A stretch of DNA of 34,952 nucleotides. Source: Pseudomonadota bacterium (GTDB lineage Bacteria; Pseudomonadota; Gammaproteobacteria; Burkholderiales; Rhodocyclaceae). A program made the position numbers and the translations under genes. The notes under the pieces were generated by a model, which was not told the DNA's origin, did not search any database, and was given only the letters and a program-made list of their open reading frames with translations. The DNA lies in assembly GCA_021811225.1 (NCBI GenBank), contig JAJZPJ010000004.1, forward strand, positions 1 to 34,952. Reading direction: 5' to 3'. Positions 1-8,109 of the stretch are shown here, in pieces. The first letter of the stretch is position 1, and each line of letters begins with the position of its first letter.

Positions 1-117
1 CGCATTGAGCCCCGAATGCGAAAGCGACGACCCAAGCCCTACCCATGGTTGAAGACCCCGCGCGTCCAGGCCAGACGAAAAATAGAGATCCATGGTCACG
101 CGTGGGAGACTAAGTAA
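1..117 (+). pseudogene. C-terminal tail of an IS4-type transposase (5' part outside window)
   Basis: Frame 1 is open from the first base to a TAA at 115-117 and gives 38 residues. The piece contains a basic, proline-rich stretch, RKRRPKPYPWLKTPR, which resembles the extreme C-terminus of many IS4-family transposases. Those typically end in a KRRPKPYP-like tail after the catalytic domain. The bases around the stop (TAAGTAAGTGCCATTC) also look like the 3' end of such elements, from memory. Everything upstream is outside the window, so I cannot say whether the element is complete. No clear terminal inverted repeat or target-site duplication can be defined from one end. Confidence 0.55.
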
Positions 118-524
118 GTGCCATTCGGCTTATGTAGGCCTCTTTCAGCAGCCGAAGTCCGCGATTCCTTACGTCACCCTGCCAAACAAGTCTCAACGCC
201 AGATGTCCACGGAGCCTGATCGCTCGTCGACTGCTGAGGGCGACGGTTTGCAAATTCGCACGCGAAAGAGGCTCAGGCTGACTTCATGGGCGAAGAGTTT
301 CTGGAACTGCACGAGAAGGCATGGGTGCCAGTAGAGGTTGGAGGCGGGCGAAAAGAAGCTTCACCTTCTCAGCGCACCTCTAAATCCCGAGTTCGGGGTG
401 TCGGATTGGCGCCCGAGAAGCTGGGCACGAGCGGCCGATAATCCGAGGAAAGAGGGTATAAATGCGGGTATAATCAGCATGTAAACGCTGCAATGTCCTG
501 TTCTGTCGCGGCATACAGAGATTA
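118..524. other. Gene-poor strip of atypical composition beside the transposase tail
   Basis: About 400 bases without a convincing gene, noticeably richer in A/T than the rest of the window. It contains a 7-bp inverted repeat (TTCGGCT 124-130, AGCCGAA 150-156) just after the transposase stop. It also has two direct copies of GGGTATAA (454-461 and 466-473), the second making a TATAAT (469-474) with no matching -35. Open frames at 92-334 and about 235-441 have no recognisable motif and lack the strong GC third-position bias of the native genes. I read this as the end of the insertion sequence plus imported or decayed DNA. The change to native-looking sequence is near 520. Confidence 0.4.
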
Positions 525-614
525 ATGCTCTACCCGATGCGGATTAGCGACTTCCGCTTCTTCGGCTTCACCGATCGGCTGTTCCCCGAGGGCGACGCGC
601 CGGCGGAGGATTGA
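525..614 (+). pseudogene. Short 29-codon frame, possible gene remnant convergent to glnD
   Basis: ATG at 525 and TGA at 612-614 enclose a 29-residue peptide with native-looking codon use, unlike the DNA just upstream. It contains the string RISDFRFFGFTDRLFPEGD and ends 10 bases before the glnD stop. I do not recognise it. It could be the 3' end of a chromosomal gene whose 5' part was lost when the upstream foreign DNA arrived, a tiny real gene, or chance. There is no Shine-Dalgarno sequence; the frame is open upstream only to about 474. Confidence 0.25.
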
Positions 615-624
615 TCACCCGGGC

Positions 625-3204
625 TCACACTTGCAGGACTTCGAGCAATTCCTGCTCGATCCGCACCAGGGCCCCGCTCTGCGCCAGCTCCGAACCGCTG
701 ATCAGGAAGGTGTCCTCGACGCGCTCGCCCAGCGTGGCGATCTTGGCGGTGTGCAGTTCGACGCCGTGGCGCGCGAGCACCAGCGCGATCGAATGCAGCA
801 GGCCGGGGCGGTCGGCCGCCATCACCGACATGACGTAATACTGGCCATTCTCGTCGGAGCGGATGCCGATCTCCGGCGTGATCGGAAAGTGCCGGACCTG
901 GCGCGACAATCGTCCGGTGGCCGGCGCCTCGATCGGGGCGCGCTGTTTCAGTCGTTCCACCAGATCGTGCTCGATCAGCGCCACCATGTCGCGGTAGGGC
1001 AGGTGGTGGCTGGGGTCGAGCAGGATGAAGCTGTCCAGCGCATAGCCGTGGCGCGTGGTGTGGATCTTGGCGTCGGCGATCGAATAGCCCAGGCGGCCGA
1101 AAAAGCCGCACAGGCGGGCGAACAGCAGCGGCTGGTCGGCGGTGTAGACCATCACCTGCAAGCCTTCGGCCACCTGGTTCAAGCGCGCCTTGACCACCGG
1201 TTCCGCGGTCTCGGGACGGTGGTAGAGCACGCGCGCGTGCCAGGCGATCTCCTCGGCGTCGTGGCGCATGAAATAGACGGTATCGAGCTGCCGCCACAAC
1301 GCCGCCTCGACGCCCGGGCGCAGGCCGTGCAGGCGCAGCATGCTCTTCGCCTCCTCCTGCCGGCCGGCCAGGCCCACCGCCTGCTGCGGCGTGGCGCCGG
1401 CGAGCAGGCGGCGCGTGGCGGCGTAGAGATCCTCGAGCAGCTTGCCCTTCCAGGCGTTCCAGACCTTCGGGCTGGTGCCGCGGATGTCGGCGACGGTGAG
1501 CAGGTAGAGCGCGATCAGACGCCGCTCGGTCTTGACCACGGCGGCGAAATCGGCGATGACCTGCGGATCGCCGAGATCCTGTTTTTGCGCGACCGCCGAC
1601 ATGGTCAGGTGCTGCCCGACCAGGAACACCACCAGCTCGGTATCCGCCGCGGTCATTCCGTGGTCCTGGCAGAAGCGTCTGGCGTCGCCCATGCCGAGCC
1701 TGGAGTGGTCGCCGCCGCGGCCCTTGGCGATGTCGTGGAACAGGGTCGCGACGTAGATCGGCCAGGGCCGTTCGAAGCCGGCCATGAGGCGGCTGCACAG
1801 CGGGTATTCGTGGGCGAATTCGGGCAGGGCGAAGCGCCTGACGTTTCTCATCACCTGCAGGATGTGCTGGTCGACGGTATAGACGTGGAACAGGTCGTGC
1901 TGCATCTGGCCGACGATCCTGCCGAAGGCCGGCAGATAGTGGCCGAGGATGTCGTACTGGTTCATGCGCCGGAACTCGTGCACCAGACCGCGCTCCTGCT
2001 GGAACAGCGACAGGAACAGCGCCCGGTTTCCGGGGTCGCGGCGGAAGGCGGCGTCGATCCGGCCGCGCGCGCGCCACAGCGCGCGCAGGGTACGCGCCGT
2101 CATGCCCTTCAGCTCGGCGTGCTGCTGCAGCAGCAGGAAGCTCTCCAGGATGGCGCGCGGCTGACGCTCGAACAGGGTCACGTCGCGCACGTCGAGCAGT
2201 TCGCGTTCCGTCTGGAAGCCTTCGCTGACGGCGACCGGGGTCGTCTCGGCGACGGGGAAGATGCGCTCGGCGAGGTTCTGCAGCAGCAGGGTGTTCAACT
2301 GGGTGACGCCCTTGGCGTTACGGTAGTAGCGCTGCATCAGCAGCTCGGAGGCGCGCTTGGTGGCGCTGGCGGCGATGCCGAAGGCCTGCGCCAGCGCCTC
2401 CTGATAGTCGAACATCAGCTTTTCCTCGCGCCGCCGGGCGAGATAGTGCAGGCGGACGCGGACGTGGCGCAGGAAGTTCTCGAGCCGCTCCAACTGCCGC
2501 GCTTCCGCCGGGATGAGCAGTCCCTTGCCGGCCAGTTCGCGCCAGTTTTCGCCCAGACCGGCGGCGCGGCTGATCCACAGGATCACCTGAAGATCGCGCA
2601 GGCCGCCGGGGCTCTCCTTGCAGTTGGGCTCCAGACTGTAGGGCGTGTCGTTGTGGCGGGCGTAGCGCTCCTCCTGTTCGAGTCGCTTGGCCTTGAAGAA
2701 GAGCCGCGGATCCCGGTGCGCGCGCATGGCCGTCTCGAAGCGGACGAAGGTCTCCGGGCAGCCGACCAGCAGCCGGGCTTCGAGCAGGCTGGTCTGAACC
2801 GTGATGTCGCGGTCGGCTTGCGCAACGCATTGGGCGATGCTGCGCACGCTGTGGCCGACGTCGAGACCGATGTCCCAGAGCACGCCGACCAACTGCTCGA
2901 TCTGCGGCTCATGATCGGTGTGCAATTCATCGGGCAGGAGCAGCAGCAGATCCACGTCGGAGGCCGGATACAGCTCGCCGCGGCCGTAGCCGCCGACCGC
3001 GACCAGCGCCAGGCGTTCGGGCAGGGAGAAGTGCCGCCAGATTTCAATCAGCACCGAATCCACCAGCGCCGCCCGCCCCCTCACCATGGCGGCGGCGTCG
3101 CCGTCGGCTTCGTAGGCCGTTCGTAGCGCCGCCTGGCCTGCCTGCAAGTCGGCGCGCAGCTTGGCGACCGGGCTTGGCACCTCGGTTCTGGCCGGCGAAC
3201 CCAT
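625..3204 (-). CDS. glnD: [Protein-PII] uridylyltransferase / uridylyl-removing enzyme GlnD
   Basis: Bifunctional nitrogen sensor: it uridylylates PII proteins (GlnB/GlnK) when glutamine is low and removes UMP when glutamine is high. The 859 residues match the usual family length. The nucleotidyltransferase motif GGYGRGELYP begins at residue 71, with the metal-binding aspartates of SDVDLL at 83 and 85. The HD uridylyl-removing site is LFHDIAKG, with H490 and D491. Two C-terminal ACT domains (roughly 680-740 and 785-859) would bind glutamine. The start chosen is the ATG at 3204, two bases after the map stop; upstream codons in this frame belong to an out-of-frame reading of map. It is surely co-transcribed with map. 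No terminator is visible after the stop. Confidence 0.97.
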   Translation of the reverse strand: MGSPARTEVPSPVAKLRADLQAGQAALRTAYEADGDAAAMVRGRAALVDSVLIEIWRHFSLPERLALVAVGGYGRGELYPASDVDLLLLLPDELHTDHEPQIEQLVGVLWDIGLDVGHSVRSIAQCVAQADRDITVQTSLLEARLLVGCPETFVRFETAMRAHRDPRLFFKAKRLEQEERYARHNDTPYSLEPNCKESPGGLRDLQVILWISRAAGLGENWRELAGKGLLIPAEARQLERLENFLRHVRVRLHYLARRREEKLMFDYQEALAQAFGIAASATKRASELLMQRYYRNAKGVTQLNTLLLQNLAERIFPVAETTPVAVSEGFQTERELLDVRDVTLFERQPRAILESFLLLQQHAELKGMTARTLRALWRARGRIDAAFRRDPGNRALFLSLFQQERGLVHEFRRMNQYDILGHYLPAFGRIVGQMQHDLFHVYTVDQHILQVMRNVRRFALPEFAHEYPLCSRLMAGFERPWPIYVATLFHDIAKGRGGDHSRLGMGDARRFCQDHGMTAADTELVVFLVGQHLTMSAVAQKQDLGDPQVIADFAAVVKTERRLIALYLLTVADIRGTSPKVWNAWKGKLLEDLYAATRRLLAGATPQQAVGLAGRQEEAKSMLRLHGLRPGVEAALWRQLDTVYFMRHDAEEIAWHARVLYHRPETAEPVVKARLNQVAEGLQVMVYTADQPLLFARLCGFFGRLGYSIADAKIHTTRHGYALDSFILLDPSHHLPYRDMVALIEHDLVERLKQRAPIEAPATGRLSRQVRHFPITPEIGIRSDENGQYYVMSVMAADRPGLLHSIALVLARHGVELHTAKIATLGERVEDTFLISGSELAQSGALVRIEQELLEVLQV

Positions 3205-3206
3205 CG

Positions 3207-4010
3207 TCACCCGAGATAGGCGGGCTTGGGCGGCGCGCCGGCGGACAGCGTCAGCACCTCGAAGCCGGTCTCGGTCACCAGGATCGTGTGCTCCCACTGG
3301 GCGGACAGGCTGCGATCCTTGGTGACGATGGTCCAGCCGTCGGGCAGTTCCGAGATCGCGGCCTTGCCGGCGTTGATCATCGGCTCGATGGTGAAGGTCA
3401 TGCCCGCCGCGAGTTCGAGGCCGGTGCCGGGCTTGCCGTAGTGCAGCACCTGCGGTTCCTCGTGGAAATTGAGGCCGATGCCGTGGCCGCAGAACTCCCG
3501 CACCACCGAGAAGCCGTTGGCCTCGGCGTGCTTCTGGATCGCCGCGCCGATGTCGCCCAGTCTCGCCCCCGGGCGCACCCTGACGATGCCCTCCCAGAGA
3601 CACTCGTGGGTGACCGAGCACAGCCGCTTGGCGAGGATCGAGCCCTCGCCGCCGACCACGAACATCCGGCTGGTGTCGCCGTGATAGCCGTCCTTGACGG
3701 TGGTGATGTCGAGGTTGACGATGTCGCCCCGCTTCAGCGGCCGCTCGTTGGGAATGCCGTGGCACACCTGGTGGTTGATCGAGGCGCAGATCGATTTGGG
3801 GTAGGGCGCGTAACCGGGCGGCGCGTAGTTGAGCGGGGCGGGGATGCAGCCCTGGACGTCGACCATGTAGTCGTGGCACAGGCGGTCGAGCTCGGCGGTG
3901 CTCACGCCCGGTTTGACGAAGGCTTCGACGTAGTCGAGCACCTCCCCGGCCAGGCGTCCGGCGATGCGCATCTTGTCGATTTCCAGCGGGGTCTTGAGGG
4001 TGATGCTCAT
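3207..4010 (-). CDS. map: Type I methionine aminopeptidase
   Basis: Cytosolic metalloprotease that removes the initiator methionine from nascent proteins with small second residues. It has 267 residues, the usual type I size. The five metal ligands are present: D101 (NLDIT), D112 (GDTSR), H176 (GHGIG), E209 (TIEPM) and E240 (WEHT). The substrate-contact histidine is H84 in CHGIP. It is the first gene of a map-glnD operon and diverges from rpsB. The start ATG lacks a Shine-Dalgarno sequence but lies 29 bases downstream of a GGGTAGAAT -10 element on the minus strand. Confidence 0.98.
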   Translation of the reverse strand: MSITLKTPLEIDKMRIAGRLAGEVLDYVEAFVKPGVSTAELDRLCHDYMVDVQGCIPAPLNYAPPGYAPYPKSICASINHQVCHGIPNERPLKRGDIVNLDITTVKDGYHGDTSRMFVVGGEGSILAKRLCSVTHECLWEGIVRVRPGARLGDIGAAIQKHAEANGFSVVREFCGHGIGLNFHEEPQVLHYGKPGTGLELAAGMTFTIEPMINAGKAAISELPDGWTIVTKDRSLSAQWEHTILVTETGFEVLTLSAGAPPKPAYLG

Positions 4011-4039
4011 AGAGTCGGGAAAGAGTGGCGTCGGAAGGA

Positions 4040-4045
4040 ATTCTA
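4040..4045 (-). promoter_or_regulatory. Probable -10 element for map-glnD
   Basis: On the minus strand the sequence reads gcgggTAGAAT, 29 bases before the map ATG, which predicts a leader of about 22 nt. No good -35 hexamer lies 16-18 bases upstream. The same GG(G)TAGAAT layout is seen at ratA and guaB. Confidence 0.45.
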
Positions 4046-4075
4046 CCCGCAGCCTAGGGGGAAATGATGCCTGAC

Positions 4076-4105
4076 TTGAAGAGGCGCGGACAAAACCGTT
4101 ATAAT
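4076..4105 (+). promoter_or_regulatory. Sigma-70 promoter for the rpsB-tsf train
   Basis: TTGAAG (4076-4081) and a perfect TATAAT (4100-4105) are separated by 18 bases. Transcription would start near 4112 and give a leader of about 165 nt before rpsB. A long leader suits the known autoregulation of rpsB by S2 in other proteobacteria. The leader holds G/C-rich inverted repeats such as GGCC-gataact-GGCC, but I cannot model the fold. Confidence 0.7.
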
Positions 4106-4277
4106 CCGCCGCTTGTCTTTTCCGGGCCGGGGCAGCTTGACTGATTTGGCCGATAACTGGCCGGTAGCCGACCGATCCGGGAGCGACAAAATTCTCACGT
4201 CCGGCGGCGAATAGGGTGCCCCATTTCGATATGGAGCCGATTGGCCGGGCGGCGGATCAACCCTTTCGGAGATTTAC

Positions 4278-5033
4278 ATGACGACCACGACCATGCGGCA
4301 AATGCTGGAGGCGGGTGTGCACTTCGGCCACCAGACGCGTTTCTGGAACCCGAAGATGGCTCCTTACATCTTCGGCCATCGCAACAAGATCCACATCATC
4401 AACCTCGAAAAGACCCTGACCAAGTATCAGGAGGCGATGGGCTTCGTGAAGAAGCTCTCGGCCAAGAAGGGCAACATCCTGTTCGTCAGCACCAAGCGCC
4501 AGGCGCGCGAGATCATCGCCGAGGAGGCGCAGCGCGCCGGCATGCCCTACGTCGATGAGCGCTGGCTGGGCGGCATGCTGACCAACTTCAAGACGGTCAA
4601 GCTGTCGATCAAGCGCCTGAAGGATCTGGAGCAGATGTCCCAGGACGGCACCTTCGAGCGCATGAGCAAGAAGGAGGCGCTGATGTCCCAGCGCGAGATG
4701 GACAAGCTCCGGAAGAGCATCGGCGGCATCAAGGACATGGCCGGCCTGCCCGACGCCCTGTTCGTGATCGACGTCGGCTATCACAAGATCGCCATCACCG
4801 AAGCCGGCAAGCTGGGCATCCCGGTGATCGGCGTGGTCGATACCAATCACTCGCCCGAGGGCGTGAATTACCTCATTCCCGGCAACGACGACTCCAGCCG
4901 CGCCATCCGGCTCTACGCCCGCGGCGTCGCCGACGCCGTCCTGGAGGGGCGCAGCGACTCCTTCAACGAGGTGCTGGCGGCGGTGGCCGACGAAGACGAG
5001 TTCGTCGAGGTCGAGGACGGCGCTGCCGAGTAA
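4278..5033 (+). CDS. rpsB: 30S ribosomal protein S2
   Basis: Small-subunit ribosomal protein needed for binding of S1 and translation initiation. It has 251 residues, with the S2 family hallmark MRQMLEAGVHFGHQTRFWNP near the N-terminus, DERWLGGMLTN in the middle, and VIGVVDTNHSPEGVNYLIPG towards the end. The C-terminal tail is acidic (DEDEFVEVEDG). The ATG at 4278 is preceded by GGAG (4268-4271). It is the first gene of the long plus-strand train and is followed 68 bases later by tsf, with a strong hairpin in between. Confidence 0.98.
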   Translation: MTTTTMRQMLEAGVHFGHQTRFWNPKMAPYIFGHRNKIHIINLEKTLTKYQEAMGFVKKLSAKKGNILFVSTKRQAREIIAEEAQRAGMPYVDERWLGGMLTNFKTVKLSIKRLKDLEQMSQDGTFERMSKKEALMSQREMDKLRKSIGGIKDMAGLPDALFVIDVGYHKIAITEAGKLGIPVIGVVDTNHSPEGVNYLIPGNDDSSRAIRLYARGVADAVLEGRSDSFNEVLAAVADEDEFVEVEDGAAE

Positions 5034-5046
5034 GGCGGCACACAGA

Positions 5047-5072
5047 CACCGGGGCATCGCGATGTCCCGGTG
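5047..5072 (+). promoter_or_regulatory. Strong intercistronic hairpin between rpsB and tsf
   Basis: CACCGGGGCAT (5047-5057) pairs with ATGTCCCGGTG (5062-5072) around a CGCG loop: an 11-bp stem with a single G-U pair. There is no U-run after it, so it is not a standard intrinsic terminator. It could attenuate transcription, stabilise the upstream mRNA, or serve as a processing site that sets the S2:EF-Ts ratio. Confidence 0.6.
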
Positions 5073-5101
5073 CGATCAATGCATTTGAGTGGAGCAAGAC
5101 A

Positions 5102-5992
5102 ATGGCGGAAATTACCGCAAGCATGGTGAAGGAACTGCGCGAGAAGACCGACGCGCCGATGATGGAATGCAAGAGGGCGCTGACCGAAGCCGAGGGCGAC
5201 AGCAATCGGGCCGAGGAGATCCTGCGCGTCAAGCTCGGCAGCAAGGCCAGCAAGGCGGCGGGACGCGTCGCCGCGGAAGGCATCGTCGGCAGCCATTTCT
5301 CCGCCGACGGCAAGCTGGGCAGCATGATCGAGGTCAACTGCGAGACCGACTTCGTCGCCAAGAACGACGACTTCCTGGCCTTCACCCGGAACCTGGCCGA
5401 ACTGGTGGCCAAGAACGATCCGGCCGACGTCGCCGCGCTCTCGGCCATGAACCTCGCCGACAAGACGGTGGAAGCCACGCGCACCGCGCTGATCGGCAAG
5501 ATCGGCGAGAATCTCTCGATCCGCCGCTTCGTCCGGATCGCGGCCAAGGGCCGGCTGGCGAGCTACGTCCATGGCGGCGCCAAGATCGGCGTGATCGTCG
5601 ACCTGGTCGGCGGCGACGAGCAACTGGCCCGCGACCTGGCGATGCACATCGCCGCCTCCAAGCCCAAGTCGCTCGACGCCTCCGGCGTGTCGGCCGAACT
5701 CCTGGACACCGAGCGGCGCATCGCCATCGAAAAGGCGCGCGAAGCCGGCAAGCCCGAAGCGATGCTGGAGAAGATCGCCGAAGGGACCGTGCAGAAGTAC
5801 CTGAAGGAGGTGACCCTGCTCGGCCAGCCCTTCGTCAAGGACGACAAGCAGACCGTGGAGCAGCTGCTGAAGAGCCGCAACGCGAGCGTGGCGGGCTTCA
5901 CCCTGTACATCGTCGGCGAGGGCATCGAGAAGAAGCAGAGCGATTTCGCCGCCGAGGTCGCCGCCCAGGCCGCCGCTGCCGCGGTCAAGTAG
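5102..5992 (+). CDS. tsf: Translation elongation factor Ts
   Basis: Guanine-nucleotide exchange factor that recharges EF-Tu. It has 296 residues, typical of proteobacterial EF-Ts. The N-terminal UBA-like domain shows LREKTDAPMMECKRALTEA, followed by the family signature EVNCETDFVAKNDDF at about residue 80, the core subdomains, and a C-terminal module. GGAG at 5091-5094 precedes the ATG. It sits directly downstream of rpsB as in most bacteria and eight bases before pyrH. Confidence 0.98.
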   Translation: MAEITASMVKELREKTDAPMMECKRALTEAEGDSNRAEEILRVKLGSKASKAAGRVAAEGIVGSHFSADGKLGSMIEVNCETDFVAKNDDFLAFTRNLAELVAKNDPADVAALSAMNLADKTVEATRTALIGKIGENLSIRRFVRIAAKGRLASYVHGGAKIGVIVDLVGGDEQLARDLAMHIAASKPKSLDASGVSAELLDTERRIAIEKAREAGKPEAMLEKIAEGTVQKYLKEVTLLGQPFVKDDKQTVEQLLKSRNASVAGFTLYIVGEGIEKKQSDFAAEVAAQAAAAAVK

Positions 5993-6000
5993 TCGCGGGT

Positions 6001-6714
6001 ATGCCCACCGCCTACAAGCGCATCCTGGTCAAGCTCTCGGGCGAAGCCCTGATGGGCGACGACGCCTACGGCATCAACCGCGCCACGCTGGCGCGGATCG
6101 TCGCCGAGATCGCCGCCGTGGTCGAGCTCGGCGTCGAGATCGGGGTGGTGATCGGCGGCGGCAACATCTTCCGCGGTCTGGCCGGCACCGCCACCGGCAT
6201 GGACCGGGCCACGGCCGACTACATGGGCATGCTGGCCACGGTGATGAACGCCATGGCCTTGGCCGATGCGATGCGCCAGGCGGGGGTCAATGCCCGCGTC
6301 CAGTCGGCGCTCAACATCGAGCAGGTGGTCGAGCCCTACATCCGGGGCAAGGCGATCCGCTACCTGGAAGAGGGCAAGGTGGTGATCTTCGGCGCCGGCA
6401 CCGGCAATCCCTTCTTCACCACCGATACCGCCGCCGCGCTGCGCGGCTCGGAGATCGGCGCCGAAATCGTACTCAAGGCGACCAAGGTCGACGGCGTCTA
6501 TACCGCCGATCCGATGCTCGATGCCGGCGCCACGCGCTACGCCAAGATCAGCTTCGACGAGGCCATCAGCCGCAATCTGAAGGTCATGGACGCCACGGCG
6601 CTGGCGCTGTGCCGCGACCAGCGTCTGCCCATCAACGTCTTTTCGATCTTCAAGGCCGGTGCCTTGAAGCGCGTGGTGCAAGGCGAGGACGAGGGCACCA
6701 TGGTGCACTGTTGA
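6001..6714 (+). CDS. pyrH: UMP kinase
   Basis: Hexameric cytosolic enzyme that converts UMP to UDP with ATP, allosterically controlled by GTP and UTP. The 237-residue product has the amino-acid-kinase fold motifs: KLSGEALMGD near the N-terminus, VIGGGNIFRG (about 56-65), GAGTGNPFFTTDTAAALR and KATKVDGVYTADP. The ATG at 6001 follows the tsf stop by eight bases; the Shine-Dalgarno is weak (gcgggt), suggesting coupling to tsf translation. The reading frame is open further upstream through tsf, but homologues begin at this methionine. Confidence 0.97.
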   Translation: MPTAYKRILVKLSGEALMGDDAYGINRATLARIVAEIAAVVELGVEIGVVIGGGNIFRGLAGTATGMDRATADYMGMLATVMNAMALADAMRQAGVNARVQSALNIEQVVEPYIRGKAIRYLEEGKVVIFGAGTGNPFFTTDTAAALRGSEIGAEIVLKATKVDGVYTADPMLDAGATRYAKISFDEAISRNLKVMDATALALCRDQRLPINVFSIFKAGALKRVVQGEDEGTMVHC

Positions 6715-6727
6715 GGAGAGAATCCGA

Positions 6728-7285
6728 ATGACCGCCGAACTCAAGAAGACCACCGAACAGAAGATGCAGAAGTCGCTCGAGGCCCTGAAGGCCGACCTCG
6801 GCAAGATCCGCACCGGCCGCGCCCACACCGGCATCCTCGACCACGTCCAGGTCGACTATTATGGATCGATGGTGCCGATCGGCCAGGTCGCCAACCTCAC
6901 CCTGATCGATGCCCGCACCATCGGCGTCCAGGCCTGGGAAAAGCCGATGCTGGCCAAGGTCGAGCGCGCCATCCGCGACGCCGATCTGGGCCTCAATCCC
7001 GCCAACCAGGGCGACATGATCCGGGTGCCGATGCCGGCGCTGACCGAGGAGCGCCGACGCGAACTGATCAAGGTGGTCAAGCACGAAGGCGAGAACGCCA
7101 AGATCGCGGTGCGCAACCTGCGCCGCGACGCCAATGCCCACCTCAAGGAGGGCTTGAAGAAGAAGGAAATCGCCGAGGATGCCGAGCGCCGCGCCCAGGA
7201 CGAGATCCAGAAGCTGACCGACCGCTTCGTGAGCGAAATCGACAAGCTGCTCGCGGACAAGGAAAAGGATCTGATGGCCGTCTGA
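6728..7285 (+). CDS. frr: Ribosome recycling factor
   Basis: Splits the post-termination ribosome together with EF-G. The 185 residues match the family size exactly. Signatures: ADLGKIRTGRAHTGILDHVQVDYYG near the N-terminal helix, VAN-TLIDARTI, then the helical arm with IRVPMPALTEERRRELIK and the C-terminal ISDAERRAQD-like stretch (here IAEDAERRAQDEIQKLTD). A good Shine-Dalgarno (GAGGAGAG) lies just before the ATG. Third translation gene of the train, 13 bases after pyrH. Confidence 0.98.
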   Translation: MTAELKKTTEQKMQKSLEALKADLGKIRTGRAHTGILDHVQVDYYGSMVPIGQVANLTLIDARTIGVQAWEKPMLAKVERAIRDADLGLNPANQGDMIRVPMPALTEERRRELIKVVKHEGENAKIAVRNLRRDANAHLKEGLKKKEIAEDAERRAQDEIQKLTDRFVSEIDKLLADKEKDLMAV

Positions 7286-7317
7286 ACGCGGTCTCATTGC
7301 CAACGGAGGGAGATGGT

Positions 7318-8109
7318 TTGAACCGCCCACCCAGTTCCACCCAGGCCATCCCCGCCATCGGCGCCGGACCGCAGCACGTCGCCATCATCATGGACGGCAA
7401 CGGCCGTTGGGCCAAGAAGCGCTTCCTGCCGCGCGTCGCCGGCCACAAGCGCGGCCTCGAGAGCGTGCGCGAGATCGTCAAGGCCTGCATCGAACGCGGC
7501 ATTCCCTACCTCACCCTGTTCGCCTTCAGTTCCGAGAACTGGCGCCGCCCGGCGGAGGAGGTCTCGTTCCTGATGGGTCTGTTCATGCGCGCGCTGGAGC
7601 ACGAAGTGGCCAAGCTGCACAAGAACGGCGTGCGTTTCCGGGTGGTCGGCGAGCTCTCCCGCTTCGATCCCGAGCTGGTCGAACTGATCCGCCGCGGCGA
7701 GGCACTGACCGCCGGCAACACCCGCCTGACGCTCACCGTCGCCGCGAACTACGGCGGCCGCTGGGATATTCTGCGGGCGATCGAGCGGATGCTGGCAGCC
7801 CAGCCCGACAAGCGCGGCGAATTCACCGAGGCCGACCTCGAACCGCACCTGGCGATGGCCTACGCCCCCGAGCCGGACCTGTTCATCCGCACCGGCGGCG
7901 AGGAGCGCGTCAGCAATTTCCTGCTCTGGCAGTTGGCCTACACCGAGCTGTATTTCACCGACATGCTCTGGCCGGATTTCGATGCCGCCGCGCTCGATGC
8001 CGCGATCGCCTCCTATCGCAGCCGCGAGCGCCGTTTCGGGCGGACCAGCGAGCAGCTGGGCGAACAGCGCGGCGAAATTGCGCCGGGGCGCGCGCGCACC
8101 GATGCTTAA
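7318..8109 (+). CDS. uppS: (2E,6E)-farnesyl-PP-dependent undecaprenyl diphosphate synthase
   Basis: cis-Prenyltransferase that builds the C55 carrier for peptidoglycan and O-antigen from farnesyl-PP and isopentenyl-PP. With a TTG start at 7318 it has 263 residues. The catalytic motif HVAIIMDGNGRWAKK holds the Mg-binding D26; FAFSSENWRRP and the C-terminal RTGGEERVSNFLLWQ are family signatures. The start is decided by GGAGG (7305-7309) eight bases upstream of the TTG. The nearby ATG at 7313 runs straight into a stop, and the next in-frame ATG lies inside the catalytic motif. The end overlaps cdsA by eight bases. Confidence 0.95.
   Translation: MNRPPSSTQAIPAIGAGPQHVAIIMDGNGRWAKKRFLPRVAGHKRGLESVREIVKACIERGIPYLTLFAFSSENWRRPAEEVSFLMGLFMRALEHEVAKLHKNGVRFRVVGELSRFDPELVELIRRGEALTAGNTRLTLTVAANYGGRWDILRAIERMLAAQPDKRGEFTEADLEPHLAMAYAPEPDLFIRTGGEERVSNFLLWQLAYTELYFTDMLWPDFDAAALDAAIASYRSRERRFGRTSEQLGEQRGEIAPGRARTDA

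Noticed and set aside
92..334. 80-codon plus-strand frame beside the transposase tail
   Set aside because: It overlaps the transposase frame out of phase, has no ribosome-binding site or known motif, and lacks the codon bias of native genes.
631..3126. Long plus-strand open frame (over 800 codons) opposite glnD
   Set aside because: It is the mirror of a GC-rich coding gene: low-complexity Ala/Gly/Arg/Gln protein with no motif, while glnD on the other strand has all its catalytic motifs.
7313..7321. ATG at 7313 as the uppS start
   Set aside because: It is in another frame and meets TGA after two codons; the TTG at 7318 with GGAGG upstream is used.
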